A stretch of 64,000 bases of DNA, taken from the NCBI RefSeq assembly GCF_000334155.1, contig NZ_ANNK01000072.1:1-64000 (forward strand), given 5' to 3'. A model generated the notes under the pieces. It made no database searches. It saw only the letters and a list, made by a program, of their open reading frames with translations, and was not told where the DNA came from. The position numbers and the translations under genes are program-made. The stretch comes from Halalkalibacterium ligniniphilum. Lineage in GTDB: Bacteria > Bacillota > Bacilli > Bacillales > Bacillaceae_D. This document shows positions 25,230-34,754 of this stretch, piece by piece (position 1 is the stretch's first letter; the number at the start of each line of letters is the position of its first letter).

Positions 25230-25671
25230 TTATATCCCTTTCAGGGTCCTCTCCGAATGTCATGCCAACAATTTGGTCGCTGAATAAAAGCATTTGCTGC
25301 ATGCGAATCGTTTTCTCACTTCCGTAAGGTGTAAGTTCGACATTTTTTAAAACAAGCATTTCATGATAGTTCTTCACATCTATTTTTTCCTGCCCAGGAA
25401 TGCGTTCCTGTAGTTGAATCAGCTCTTTTCCACTCTGTGATAGAAAAGGAAAGATGGCCTCTTCTTCATCCTCCCAATCTACATAATCTAGGTTTTCAAA
25501 TGTATTCACAATTTCTGCAGTAATGGAAGCAAAATTCGTTAGAAGATAAAATTTAGAACCTGAGCTTATATAATCGTTGTTTTTAAAAGCTTCGAATTTT
25601 TTCCAAAAGCCAATCGTTTGAGCAAACCGATAATCGATGACATTTTTTAATGAATGAGGCTTGTTATTCAT
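25219..25671 (-). CDS. Hypothetical protein, first gene of a two-gene operon
   Basis: 150 residues from ATG 25671 (MNNKPHSLKNVIDYRFAQTI); AAAGGAAGTGA supports this start. The N-terminal half is helical and aromatic (IGFWKKFEAFKNNDYISSGS), followed by an acidic segment (DYVDWEDEEEAIFPF) and a C-terminal part with MLVLKNVELTPYGSEKTIRM. No signal peptide or membrane segment. It is coupled to the following gene by overlap. Family and role are unknown. Confidence 0.6.
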   Translation of the reverse strand: MNNKPHSLKNVIDYRFAQTIGFWKKFEAFKNNDYISSGSKFYLLTNFASITAEIVNTFENLDYVDWEDEEEAIFPFLSQSGKELIQLQERIPGQEKIDVKNYHEMLVLKNVELTPYGSEKTIRMQQMLLFSDQIVGMTFGEDPERDINDD

Positions 25672-25854
25672 GGCTTCACTTCCTTTCATTGTATAGTAAA
25701 TACTTCGACATCGTTGCAGAAATTCCTATTTAATCAGATGCAAAATGAAAAAATCAACTAGTAAAGAAGAGTAGCTTTCTTTGTCATTTACATAGAAGGT
25801 AAAAGGGAATGTGAAGAACTTTGTCGAATTGAAGGATAAAAGGGAGGGATTGTT

Positions 25855-26223
25855 ATGAAGCAATTACCTGATGCTATGCATTCACAATTTGAAGAATTTG
25901 AGCAAGTGGTAGTGTCTGACCCTCATTTGGCCAGTGACTTTTATGAGCGCCTAATTAAAATTTTTCGTCAATTTGACGAGAGCCTAGACCATGAGCATGA
26001 GGTGGGGTTAAGGCTTGTCTCATTTGGTCAAACGATGCAGTTTCATGTTGAAGCAGTAGGCTATTATAACCCGAGTTTAATTCGATTCTATGGACATACA
26101 GGTGATGGGACAAAGGTTGAACTAGTTCAGCATGTCTCACAGCTAAATTTTTTATTAATGGCTGTGAAACGTCTTCATCCAGAACAACGGAAAAAGTCTA
26201 TCGGTTTTTCCATCGAATCATAG
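25855..26223 (+). CDS. Conserved hypothetical protein (DUF6173-like)
   Basis: 122 residues. The C-terminal half, FHVEAVGYYNPSLIRFYGHT, VELVQHVSQLNFLLMAVKR and ARKSIGF-type end, resembles a family of small Bacillus proteins (DUF6173). The N-terminal half is acidic and helical. AAAAGGGAGGG lies before the ATG. No function is known to me. Confidence 0.65.
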   Translation: MKQLPDAMHSQFEEFEQVVVSDPHLASDFYERLIKIFRQFDESLDHEHEVGLRLVSFGQTMQFHVEAVGYYNPSLIRFYGHTGDGTKVELVQHVSQLNFLLMAVKRLHPEQRKKSIGFSIES

Positions 26224-26283
26224 AGCAAGGATCATCTGTTTTAAGGATGCACGAAAGGAAAACGGTTTAAACTAAGCAAAATA

Positions 26284-26328
26284 GAAGGAGGCAAAAGCTT
26301 TTGACTTTTCCTCCTTCATTTTTGAAAT
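26284..26328 (+). terminator. Terminator
   Basis: Stem GAAGGAGG / CCTCCTTC with inner AAAAG/CTTTT pairing, followed by ATTTTTG. Confidence 0.75.
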
Positions 26329-26432
26329 TGATAAACGCAGCAATGATAAAAGAGGTTAACCATGGACGAGCATTGTATAATATCGCTTTGCACAAGCAAC
26401 ACTATAGCTAAGTTCAAAAGGAGTTGTTAGCA

Positions 26433-26765
26433 ATGTTTCGACAAAACCATAAGCGTTCAAATGATCACTTTCTTGCGGGTGTGCTAATCGGTGGGATGAT
26501 CGGTACAGCTAGTGCTTTGTTGTTTGCTCCTGAACGGGGTAAAGTTATGAAACAAAATGTGCAAAAGCAATGGAACGCAGCAAATAAAGGTGGAGAAATT
26601 GGAAACAAGTGGATGGGACATGTTAGGCATATTATCTCCAATCAAACCAAGAAGACCGCTGAACCGGCTACAAATGGGTCTATTCCATCTGCCGGAAGTA
26701 GTGGTACGAATGAACTTGGTAAAATTATTCATGAAGTATTAGAGAGTGAGCAGTCTCCGAAATAG
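26433..26765 (+). CDS. YtxH-family stress protein
   Basis: 110 residues. A single N-terminal membrane helix with a Gly-rich face (FLAGVLIGGMIGTASALLFA) is followed at once by PERGKVMKQNV, the typical APxxGKxxR turn of YtxH-like general stress proteins. The rest is a hydrophilic tail. AAAAGGAG is spaced for ATG 26433; a TTG nine bases earlier is inside the spacer. Confidence 0.82.
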   Translation: MFRQNHKRSNDHFLAGVLIGGMIGTASALLFAPERGKVMKQNVQKQWNAANKGGEIGNKWMGHVRHIISNQTKKTAEPATNGSIPSAGSSGTNELGKIIHEVLESEQSPK

Positions 26766-26930
26766 GAAGGCTGCTCGTTTCGCTTTAATGGGTAATACAG
26801 GTGATATTTTATATAAAATGGTAAACGATTTGTTATGAATGAAGCTAGATTTTAGGCAGATAGATCGCTTTAACAGTGGGAGATCAATATGTTAGAATAA
26901 GCTTTATGAATAAAATGGCAGGTGTGAAAA

Positions 26931-28067
26931 ATGAGTACTTATCAATGGGAACGATTCGTACAAGCGTTTCAGCATTTTAACTGGAACGATTATCTTGTAC
27001 CGCTTGGAATTTTCGTCTTCTTTTTAGTGTTTCGAAAAATATTCACAACGTATATATTTAAACTGATTTTACGGTTATCAAGGCATACGAAAACCGAGCT
27101 ATTAACAAATATATTGCTTGCGTTTGAGAAGCCCCTCCGCCTGTTTTGGGTAGTAATCGGAACTTATTTAGCCTTAATTGCGTTACCATTTCCGCTCATA
27201 GCGGTTAAATTTGTGGAGCATATTTACCGTTCATTAATCATTATCATTATTGGCTGGGGGCTTTTTAATTATACAGGAGCTAATTCTTCGATCTTTTTTA
27301 ACGTTGCACGTAGAATTGATTTGGACGAAAATAGTATGCTCGTTCCGTTTCTTTCGAAGATTCTTCGCTTTATCGTGCTTGCGGTCGTTTTTGTTGTCCT
27401 CATCGATGAGTGGGGATATGAGATCAGTGGATTAATTGCTGGTCTCGGTTTAGGGGGGCTTGCCTTTGCTTTAGCTGCGCAGGATACGGTTGGAAACTTT
27501 TTTGGTGGGATTATTATTATTACAGAGAAGCCGTTTAAGCGGGGCGACTGGATTGAAACACCAAGTGTTGAGGGAACGGTGGAAGATATTACGTTTCGCA
27601 GCACCAAAATTCGGACCTTTTCGGATTCAATTGTTACTGTGCCAAACTCCACATTGGCTAACGAGCCCATTACGAACTGGAGTGAAATGGGGAAGCGACG
27701 TGTAACGTTCAATTTAGGAGTTTCCCATTCGACCACGCGTGAGGTTCTTGAAAAATCTGTTAAAAGCATTGAACACTTATTACGAAATCATGAAGAAGTT
27801 CATCAGGATTTGATCCTCGTTCGTTTTAGTGAATTCGGTGAGTTTGGCTATGAAATTTTTGTTTATTACTTTACAAAAACAACAGCATGGGCTGAATGGT
27901 TTCGGATTAAAGAAGAAATAAATTTTAGCATCATGGAAATTTTAGCAGGTGAAGGAATTTCTGTCGCATTTGCGAACGTGTTAATGGAAAATGACTCACA
28001 AGAAATTGAAATGGTTCACATGAATCATAGAAAAAAAGAAGAAGGAACATCGTCAGCCGAAAGCTGA
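26931..28067 (+). CDS. MscS-family mechanosensitive channel
   Basis: 378 residues. Five N-terminal hydrophobic segments, the pore helix GLGLGGLAFALAAQDTVGNF and the beta domain start GGIIIITEKPFKRGDWIE, then VTVPNSTLANEPITNWSEMG. These are standard MscS elements; the size and longer N-terminus resemble B. subtilis YhdY. It would release solutes upon hypo-osmotic shock. One of three channel-like genes in the window (with 4171 and 49899). Confidence 0.9.
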   Translation: MSTYQWERFVQAFQHFNWNDYLVPLGIFVFFLVFRKIFTTYIFKLILRLSRHTKTELLTNILLAFEKPLRLFWVVIGTYLALIALPFPLIAVKFVEHIYRSLIIIIIGWGLFNYTGANSSIFFNVARRIDLDENSMLVPFLSKILRFIVLAVVFVVLIDEWGYEISGLIAGLGLGGLAFALAAQDTVGNFFGGIIIITEKPFKRGDWIETPSVEGTVEDITFRSTKIRTFSDSIVTVPNSTLANEPITNWSEMGKRRVTFNLGVSHSTTREVLEKSVKSIEHLLRNHEEVHQDLILVRFSEFGEFGYEIFVYYFTKTTAWAEWFRIKEEINFSIMEILAGEGISVAFANVLMENDSQEIEMVHMNHRKKEEGTSSAES

Positions 28068-28277
28068 AGGTGTTTTTTAAAAGGTAAGAAAGATTAACTC
28101 TTCAAAGCTGTCTAACTACAGGTACTTCTTTCTTATGCTCTTTCTTTTTTTGCTTTGGAAGTCAAATTCTTCATGCTTATTTCAGGAAAACCTTTAAAAT
28201 CAGCCTTTCGCACATTTTCAAATGATAGGCATTCCTCTATAATAACATGTATGAGAATAAGCAGAGGATGAGTGCAG

Positions 28278-29312
28278 ATGAAATATACGTATATTGATTC
28301 GGTACAACAAGGTGATAAGCTAGGAAAAGATATCTATGCAAGCGATGGACGAGTGCTTCTTCATCAAGGAGTTTCGTTAACCATTGCTCTCCTGTCTCGT
28401 CTACGTCATATGGGTGTTCAAGCGCTCTACATAAAAGATGACCGTATAGAAGATGTGGAATTAGAAGAGGTTGTTAGTGAATCAACGCGACGAAAAGCGA
28501 TCGTAACGTTAAAAGACTCATTTCAATTAATTCAAAAAGGCAAGTCGCTTGATGTAAAAGCTGTGCAAGAGTCTGTTTCATCGATTATTGACGAAGTGCT
28601 GCTTAATCAGTCAACACTGCTTAATTTGACAGATATTCGTACAGAGGATAATGCGCTTTTTTTACATTCGGTAAATGTTGGGATTCTTTCGGCCATACTT
28701 GGTGTAAAAGTAGGACTTGACCGTGGAAAAATTCACGAGTTGGTGACGGGGGCCCTTCTTCATGACCTAGGAAAAGTTTTGCCTGATGAAGACGCAGAAC
28801 CAGGTCAAAGTCATCATACTTGGAAGGGCTTTAATGCTCTTCGAAAGCAAAAAGAAATCAGTACCCTTTCTGCTCATATTGCCTTAACACATCATGAGTA
28901 TATTGATGGTACGGGAGAACCACGTCAAATGGTAGATAAAGACATTCATCTCTTCTCGAAAATTGTCTCAGTCGCCAACACATATGATAAGTTGTTACAT
29001 CCATCAAATGGTGAGATGGGTATGCATCCGTATGAAGCCTGCGAACACATTATGGGTTTATCTGACCGTCAATTTTCCCATCAAGTTGTCTGGCGCTTTT
29101 TACGTGCCGTAGCGTTTTACCCAACTGGAAGCCAAGTCAAGCTATCGACTGGGGAGACAGGAATTGTTGTGGGTCAGCATTCGGGATTACCGCAAAGACC
29201 CATCGTCCGTACATTTAAAATGATAGGCAGTCAAGCAGATGATTATGAAATTAGTCAAGTGGATTTAGCGAAAGAGATGACTGTCTTTATCGACAGCATT
29301 CTTACGAATTAG
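28278..29312 (+). CDS. HD-GYP-type phosphodiesterase-like protein
   Basis: 344 residues from ATG 28278; GTG 28272 is in frame but too close to AGAGGATG. N-terminal 100 residues form a DUF3391-like domain (GKDIYASDGRVLLHQGVSL). The HD domain shows HSVNVGILSAILGVKVGL, the catalytic ALLHDLGKVLPDED, HHTWKGFNALRKQKEIS and THHEYIDGTGEPRQ, where canonical HD-GYP has GxGYP. KIVSVANTYDKLL completes the fold. The family cleaves cyclic di-GMP; the Tyr is lost here (GEP), so activity is likely but not sure. Confidence 0.85.
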   Translation: MKYTYIDSVQQGDKLGKDIYASDGRVLLHQGVSLTIALLSRLRHMGVQALYIKDDRIEDVELEEVVSESTRRKAIVTLKDSFQLIQKGKSLDVKAVQESVSSIIDEVLLNQSTLLNLTDIRTEDNALFLHSVNVGILSAILGVKVGLDRGKIHELVTGALLHDLGKVLPDEDAEPGQSHHTWKGFNALRKQKEISTLSAHIALTHHEYIDGTGEPRQMVDKDIHLFSKIVSVANTYDKLLHPSNGEMGMHPYEACEHIMGLSDRQFSHQVVWRFLRAVAFYPTGSQVKLSTGETGIVVGQHSGLPQRPIVRTFKMIGSQADDYEISQVDLAKEMTVFIDSILTN

Positions 29313-29318
29313 GGATGT

Positions 29319-29358
29319 GACGTCCGTCGGGTAGGTTGATGGACGTCCTTTGTTTTTA
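29319..29358 (+). terminator. Terminator after the HD-GYP gene
   Basis: Stem GACGTCC / GGACGTC with a 15-base loop and CTTTGTTTTT tail. Confidence 0.75.
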
Positions 29359-29429
29359 AGCGTGTTCGTTGTACTTTTGTGATTTAGAAAGGTTTTCATG
29401 ATGTCATTTTGTAAAAGGTGGGTCTTTTG

Positions 29430-30635
29430 ATGATCGAACGGAAAACAAAGACTTTTTGGAGAGCCACAGTTGCTTTAGGGATCGCATCTGTCTTTATCTT
29501 TGCCAATTTATATGTTCCTCAGCCGCTGCTTCCTCTACTAGCGACAGAGTTTTCGGTTTCCCCTGTCACGTCAAGCTTACTCATCTCAACGGCGATGCTT
29601 ACGTTAGGGATTTTTTTCTTTCCGTATGGAGCACTTTCTGATGCTGTTGGGAGGAAGTCAGTCATTCTTGTTGCAATGGTTGCTGCGACGGTGTTAACCT
29701 TTGCTATCGGCTTTGCGACAAGCTTTGAAATGCTCCTTTTGCTTCGTGTTTTACAAGCGATTGCTCTGGCAGGTATACCTACGATTGCCATGGCTTATAT
29801 TAGTGAGGAATATGCATGGAAGGCGCTTCCTTTAGCGATTGGTATTTATATTAGTGCGAACAGCCTAGGGGGTATGAGTGGCCGATTAGCCAGTGGCATT
29901 TTTGCTGATTACTGGGGATGGCGTTCATCGTTTTTACTTATGGCTGCTTTTAGTCTTCTTTGCATTCTTCTTGTTTACTTTTTGCTTCCTTCTTCTAAAA
30001 ATTTTAAACCAAAAGCTTTTAAGGTCGGTGAGTCTTTGCAAAGCTACCGAAATCATCTGAAGAATCGCACCCTTCGTCTCGCCTTTATTGTTGGTGGCTT
30101 ACATTTCTTTGTTTTTGTTGGAATTTATAATTACATCGGCTTCTTCTTAAGTGAAGAGCCATTTCAAGTTTCGACAACGGTTCTTGGTTTTATTTTTATT
30201 ACCTATTTAGCTGGAATGATTAGCTCTACTGTTGCTGGACAGGTTTCGCAAACGGTCAAGCAATCGGTTTGTATCGGGATTGGTATTGGAATCATGGTAA
30301 TTGGTATGATTTTTACACTTTTTCCCCATCTTGCTGCCATCACGATTGGTCTTCTCTTCATAAGTTTTGGCTTCTTTTTTGCTCATTCCTGTTCTAGTGC
30401 TTGGGTGTCCACCTATGCATTTGAGGCAAAAGCCAGTGCCTCAGGTCTTTATTTAACGTCCTATTATTTTGGTGGGAGTATTGGTAGTCTTTATCTTGGA
30501 TTGTTTTGGGCAACGGGAGGATGGCATGGTGTGATTGGAGGAGCATTTGTTATTCTCGCGATTACTACATACGTAACATTTCAAATGTTTAAAATTGAAA
30601 AAGATAAACAAGAAAGTCATAAGAATATTTCCTGA
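29430..30635 (+). CDS. MFS transporter (YnfM/AraJ-like exporter)
   Basis: 401 residues, 12 predicted TM helices, intracellular end charged. MFS motif A is visible as FPYGALSDAVGRKSVILVAM. The N-terminus FANLYVPQPLLPLLATEFSV and NSLGGMSGRLASGIFADYWG are typical of the YnfM branch of drug/metabolite exporters. AAAAGGTGGG places the start at ATG 29430 or TTG 29427. Substrate unknown. Confidence 0.88.
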   Translation: MIERKTKTFWRATVALGIASVFIFANLYVPQPLLPLLATEFSVSPVTSSLLISTAMLTLGIFFFPYGALSDAVGRKSVILVAMVAATVLTFAIGFATSFEMLLLLRVLQAIALAGIPTIAMAYISEEYAWKALPLAIGIYISANSLGGMSGRLASGIFADYWGWRSSFLLMAAFSLLCILLVYFLLPSSKNFKPKAFKVGESLQSYRNHLKNRTLRLAFIVGGLHFFVFVGIYNYIGFFLSEEPFQVSTTVLGFIFITYLAGMISSTVAGQVSQTVKQSVCIGIGIGIMVIGMIFTLFPHLAAITIGLLFISFGFFFAHSCSSAWVSTYAFEAKASASGLYLTSYYFGGSIGSLYLGLFWATGGWHGVIGGAFVILAITTYVTFQMFKIEKDKQESHKNIS

Positions 30636-30813
30636 TGTTTACTTTATACATGGAAACTTGGTGAACCGACTGGAATACATATTGTAAGAACTTGGTGATT
30701 AAACTTTTTGTAAGAGGGTAGTAGTCTAGTAATCAAGGTTTATTCAGACTCATCTTTTTACGTATTTGTTTGATGTAAGTCGATAATCTTTCAAAAGAAG
30801 GAGAGTTCTTACA

Positions 30814-31335
30814 ATGGTACATCATAAATTAAAATGGATTGGTCTTATCATTGGAATGATCCTGTTATCTGCTTGTGGACAAGGCACAATTGATGGAAAG
30901 TCTAATCAAGAGCAAACCGCCAATATTCTTGCTGAAGCAACATTTTTAAATCAATCTTGGATTGAAAAGGGGTATGATGGAAAACTAGCTCCTGTTGAGA
31001 TAGCAGTTGGAGCATCTGAGCAAGCGGTTGCACAGCAATTAGGCACACCTAAAAGTACTGGATATTATGAAGGGGGACGCTTCCAAGAGTTCGCACAAGC
31101 AACCTTTTTTATTAATGAAGATTTAGAGAGGGTTGTAGCCATCGCTCTTGATATTTTTAGTCAAAGGTTAACGGCAGCTGAATTAACTGAGGCACTTGGT
31201 TCACCAGATGAGAGCTATTTTGATGAGATGGATGGTTTTTGGATCTATGCTTATCAGCTAGATGAATATGAATTGTTTTTTGAAGCTGATAAAGAAGGCG
31301 GAACTCTTCAATTTGTCTGGCTGAGAGAGAACTAA
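30814..31335 (+). CDS. Lipoprotein, YjgB-like (DUF4309)
   Basis: 173 residues. Lipoprotein signal with lipobox LLSAC (Cys 21). Mature part: PVEIAVGASEQAVAQQLGTP and ERVVAIALDIFSQRLTAAEL TEALGSP, two related turns as in DUF4309/YjgB-type lipoproteins, with an acidic aromatic end. GAAGGAGAG precedes the ATG. Anchored outside the membrane; function unknown. Confidence 0.75.
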   Translation: MVHHKLKWIGLIIGMILLSACGQGTIDGKSNQEQTANILAEATFLNQSWIEKGYDGKLAPVEIAVGASEQAVAQQLGTPKSTGYYEGGRFQEFAQATFFINEDLERVVAIALDIFSQRLTAAELTEALGSPDESYFDEMDGFWIYAYQLDEYELFFEADKEGGTLQFVWLREN

Positions 31336-31351
31336 GTTAAAAAGAGAGAAA

Positions 31352-31389
31352 AGAACGCGCCAAAATAAAAGGTAGCGTTCTTTTTTTGT
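31352..31389 (+). terminator. Terminator after the lipoprotein gene
   Basis: Stem AGAACGC / GCGTTCT with a 16-base loop and a run of seven T. Confidence 0.85.
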
Positions 31390-31574
31390 GAAAAGGAGAC
31401 GGAGCTTTCAAGATGACAATAAAAAGTGTATTGCTCATAAAGCTTCTAATGTGTTAAAAAGTGAATGATTTTCTTACTAAACCACAACGATCATTCAAGG
31501 ATTTCATCAGGTTTCTCGGATAAATGATCAAAAAAATGAAAAAAGTGGTTGTAATCTGAAAATTTCTGTTATAT

Positions 31575-31612
31575 TATAATTTCATAAAATAAAATCTGTA
31601 TTATTACAGATT
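31575..31612 (+). promoter_or_regulatory. aceB promoter region with a perfect operator-like palindrome
   Basis: TATAAT at 31575-31580 is a good -10. The perfect inverted repeat AATCTGTA-TTAT-TACAGATT lies at 31593-31612, just downstream of the likely transcription start, ideal for a repressor. A weaker relative (GTAATCTGAAAATTTCTGTTA) overlaps the -10/-35 spacer at 31551-31571. The bound regulator is not identified. Confidence 0.65.
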
Positions 31613-31648
31613 AAAGAGTTATCAAATTTTCGAAAGGGGAGATGTGGA

Positions 31649-33250
31649 GTGAGTGAATCGTCAATGAAGCAAGCAAGCCTTGAAATAAGAGGACGAATAA
31701 CAGAAGAATACGAGGATGTTTTAACATCTGAGGCGCTTTCGTTTTTAGAGACATTGCATCAAATGTTTGAACCGAGAAGGCAAGAACTCTTGAAGAGACG
31801 GGCACAGCGTCAAAAAGAAATCGACCAAGGGATGATGCCTGATTTTCTAGAAGAAACAAAACACATTCGTGAAGGGAATTGGACCATCGCACCACTTCCA
31901 AAAGATTTACAAGAAAGACGAGTAGAAATTACAGGTCCCGTCGATCGAAAAATGATTATTAATGCTCTTAACTCAGGGGCTTACCTATTTATGGCAGATT
32001 TTGAGGACGCAACGGCCCCCACCTGGACAAATGTTATTGACGGACAAATCAACCTTCGTGATGCGATTAGAAAAACAATTTCTTATGAACATCCACAAAC
32101 AGGAAAAAAATATAAGCTTAACGAGAAAGTTGCCACACTTATTGTTCGCCCTCGTGGCTGGCATTTGGACGAAAAGCATGTGCTAGTAAATGGTGAGCCC
32201 ATGTCAGCAAGCCTTTTTGATTTTGGTCTCTATTTCTTTCATAACGCGAAATATCTTCTTGAAAACGGTTCTGGACCATATTTTTACTTACCGAAATTGG
32301 AAAGTCATCTAGAAGCAAGGCTTTGGAATGATGTTTTTGTTTTCGCACAAGAAGAGCTTACGATCCCCCACGGATCGATAAAAGCAACGGTCTTGATTGA
32401 AACGATTTTAGCCGCGTTTGAAATGGACGAAATTTTGTATGAATTAAAAGACCATTCTGCTGGCCTCAATTGTGGTCGTTGGGATTACATCTTCAGCTTT
32501 TTGAAAAAATTTCGACATCATCCCGATGTTATATTACCGGATCGACAGCAAGTGACGATGACCTCACCTTTTATGAGGGCATACTCACTTCTTACGATAA
32601 AAACATGCCACCGCCGAAATGCACCGGCAATCGGGGGAATGGCGGCGCAAATTCCAGTGAAAAATAATCCAGCTGCAAATGAAGAAGCATTTGAGAAGGT
32701 TCGAAAAGATAAGGAAAGGGAAGCAAAGGATGGACATGATGGAACGTGGGTTGCTCATCCAGGAATGGTAGAGATAGCGAAACGAGCATTTGATGCAGAA
32801 ATGAAGGGTCCTAATCAAATTGACAAGCAAAGGCCTGATGTAAATGTAGATGCTGCCGACTTACTAGAGATTCCAAATGGTTCGATTACAGAAAAAGGAC
32901 TGAGAACGAATATACGTGTCGCCATTTTATACATGGAAGCATGGCTAAGGGGATATGGTGCTGTCCCAATCGACCATCTCATGGAGGATGCTGCTACAGC
33001 GGAAATCTCAAGAGCTCAAGTATGGCAATGGATTCGTCACCCTAAAGGTATAACAGCAGAGGGAGAAACGATTACAAAAGAGCTTGTTACTAAATATCAA
33101 CAGGAAGAACTCAATAAGCTTAAAGAAGAACTTGGCCAAGAACGATTTGAAGAAGGACGTTTTTCAGAAGCGGTTTCATTGTTTGAACAATTGATTTCAA
33201 ATGATGAGTTTGAAGAATTCTTAACTTTACCTGGGTATCAATTGCTTTAA
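31649..33250 (+). CDS. aceB: Malate synthase A
   Basis: 533 residues, GTG start after AAAGGGGAG. Glyoxylate + acetyl-CoA to malate. Signatures: [20 protein letters not shown], the catalytic Arg in [26 protein letters not shown], and a C-terminal plug ending [20 protein letters not shown]. Length and motifs fit the A isoform. Directly followed by isocitrate lyase, so the pair forms the glyoxylate shunt for growth on acetate or fatty acids. The palindrome before the start suggests repression. Confidence 0.96.
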   Translation: MSESSMKQASLEIRGRITEEYEDVLTSEALSFLETLHQMFEPRRQELLKRRAQRQKEIDQGMMPDFLEETKHIREGNWTIAPLPKDLQERRVEITGPVDRKMIINALNSGAYLFMADFEDATAPTWTNVIDGQINLRDAIRKTISYEHPQTGKKYKLNEKVATLIVRPRGWHLDEKHVLVNGEPMSASLFDFGLYFFHNAKYLLENGSGPYFYLPKLESHLEARLWNDVFVFAQEELTIPHGSIKATVLIETILAAFEMDEILYELKDHSAGLNCGRWDYIFSFLKKFRHHPDVILPDRQQVTMTSPFMRAYSLLTIKTCHRRNAPAIGGMAAQIPVKNNPAANEEAFEKVRKDKEREAKDGHDGTWVAHPGMVEIAKRAFDAEMKGPNQIDKQRPDVNVDAADLLEIPNGSITEKGLRTNIRVAILYMEAWLRGYGAVPIDHLMEDAATAEISRAQVWQWIRHPKGITAEGETITKELVTKYQQEELNKLKEELGQERFEEGRFSEAVSLFEQLISNDEFEEFLTLPGYQLL

Positions 33251-33283
33251 TAATCATAAAAAAACAAGTAGGGAGAGATGAAC

Positions 33284-34585
33284 ATGGCTGAAAAGCAAAC
33301 GATTCAAGAAAGAGCGAACAAGATTAGAGAAGATTGGGAAAACAACCCTCGTTGGAAAGGAATCGAACGTCCGTACTCTGCAGAGGAAGTTGTTCGCTTA
33401 CAAGGTTCAATGGATATCGAGCATACGCTGGCAAGAAAAGGTTCAGAAAAGCTTTGGAAGCTTCTTCATGAAGAGGATTATGTACAGGCGCTTGGTGCAT
33501 TAACAGGTGGGCAAGCCGTTCAGCAAATTAAAGCAGGCTTAAAAGCAATTTATTTAAGTGGCTGGCAGGTTGCGGCTGATGCAAACTTAGCAGGTCAAAT
33601 GTACCCTGACCAAAGCTTATATCCAGCCAATAGTGTACCGAATGTCGTAAAACGGATAAATCAGTCCCTTCAACGTGCAGATCAAATCCAGCATATGGAA
33701 GGAGGAGGAGAGATTGATTATTTCGCTCCAATAGTGGCAGACGCTGAAGCTGGGTTTGGTGGGCAATTAAATGTCTTTGAACTAATGAAAAGCATGATTG
33801 AGTCCGGGGCATCAGGCGTTCATTTCGAGGATCAGCTTGCTTCGGAGAAAAAATGTGGTCATTTAGGAGGAAAGGTGCTCATCCCTACTCAAACAGCGGT
33901 TCGTAATCTCATCTCAGCAAGACTGGCAGCTGATGTTTCAGGGGTACCAACAATAGTAATTGCCCGGACAGATGCAGATGCAGCGGATTTGATTACAAGC
34001 GATATTGACCCAACGGACCATCCGTTTATTACGGGTGAGCGAACGACAGAAGGTTTTTATCGGACAAAAGCAGGCATTGATCAAGCAATTGCTAGAGGGC
34101 TTGCTTACGCTCCATATGCAGACTTGATCTGGTGTGAAACGTCAAAACCTTCGCTTGAAGAAGCGAAAGCCTTTGCTGATGCGATTCATGAAAAATTTCC
34201 TGAGAAACTCCTTGCTTATAACTGTTCACCCTCATTTAACTGGGAAGCAAACCTTGATAAGGAAACCATTGAAGAATTTCAGCGTGAGCTCGGTAAAATG
34301 GGTTACAAGTTCCAATTTGTTACACTTGCTGGATTCCATGCTCTTAATCACAGTATGTTTGAATTGGCCTACGGTTATAAACAACGTGGAATGGCTGCAT
34401 ATTCTGAATTGCAGCAGGCTGAATTTGCTAGTGAAGCAAAAGGATACACAGCGACTCGTCATCAACGTGAAGTTGGAACAGGTTACTTTGATCAAGTTGC
34501 ACAAACAATTAGCGGAGGGACTTCTTCAACGACAGCACTCACAGGTTCAACAGAGGAGGCACAATTTCAAAAACAAGAAGCATAA
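33284..34585 (+). CDS. aceA: Isocitrate lyase
   Basis: 433 residues from ATG 33284; ATG 33278 overlaps the GGGAGAG site. Cleaves isocitrate to glyoxylate and succinate. Active-site loop [17 protein letters not shown] with the catalytic Cys, metal-binding [24 protein letters not shown] and [14 protein letters not shown]. 33 bases after aceB and ended by a strong terminator, so aceBA is a closed two-gene operon. Confidence 0.97.
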   Translation: MAEKQTIQERANKIREDWENNPRWKGIERPYSAEEVVRLQGSMDIEHTLARKGSEKLWKLLHEEDYVQALGALTGGQAVQQIKAGLKAIYLSGWQVAADANLAGQMYPDQSLYPANSVPNVVKRINQSLQRADQIQHMEGGGEIDYFAPIVADAEAGFGGQLNVFELMKSMIESGASGVHFEDQLASEKKCGHLGGKVLIPTQTAVRNLISARLAADVSGVPTIVIARTDADAADLITSDIDPTDHPFITGERTTEGFYRTKAGIDQAIARGLAYAPYADLIWCETSKPSLEEAKAFADAIHEKFPEKLLAYNCSPSFNWEANLDKETIEEFQRELGKMGYKFQFVTLAGFHALNHSMFELAYGYKQRGMAAYSELQQAEFASEAKGYTATRHQREVGTGYFDQVAQTISGGTSSTTALTGSTEEAQFQKQEA

Positions 34586-34598
34586 TAAAAAACGAGCG

Positions 34599-34635
34599 AC
34601 AACCACTGCATTTTTTTTGCAGTGGTTGTTATATT
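34599..34635 (+). terminator. Terminator of aceBA
   Basis: 12-bp perfect stem ACAACCACTGCA / TGCAGTGGTTGT with an all-T loop. Confidence 0.85.
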
Positions 34636-34754
34636 ACATATAAAAGAATAAGTATTTTGTTATATATTATCTATAGAACATGTCATCGTTTGCCTGTTTT
34701 TAAATTCTCGCATATGATAGTACTACAACAAGTTATGTTTGGGGGATTAAATTC

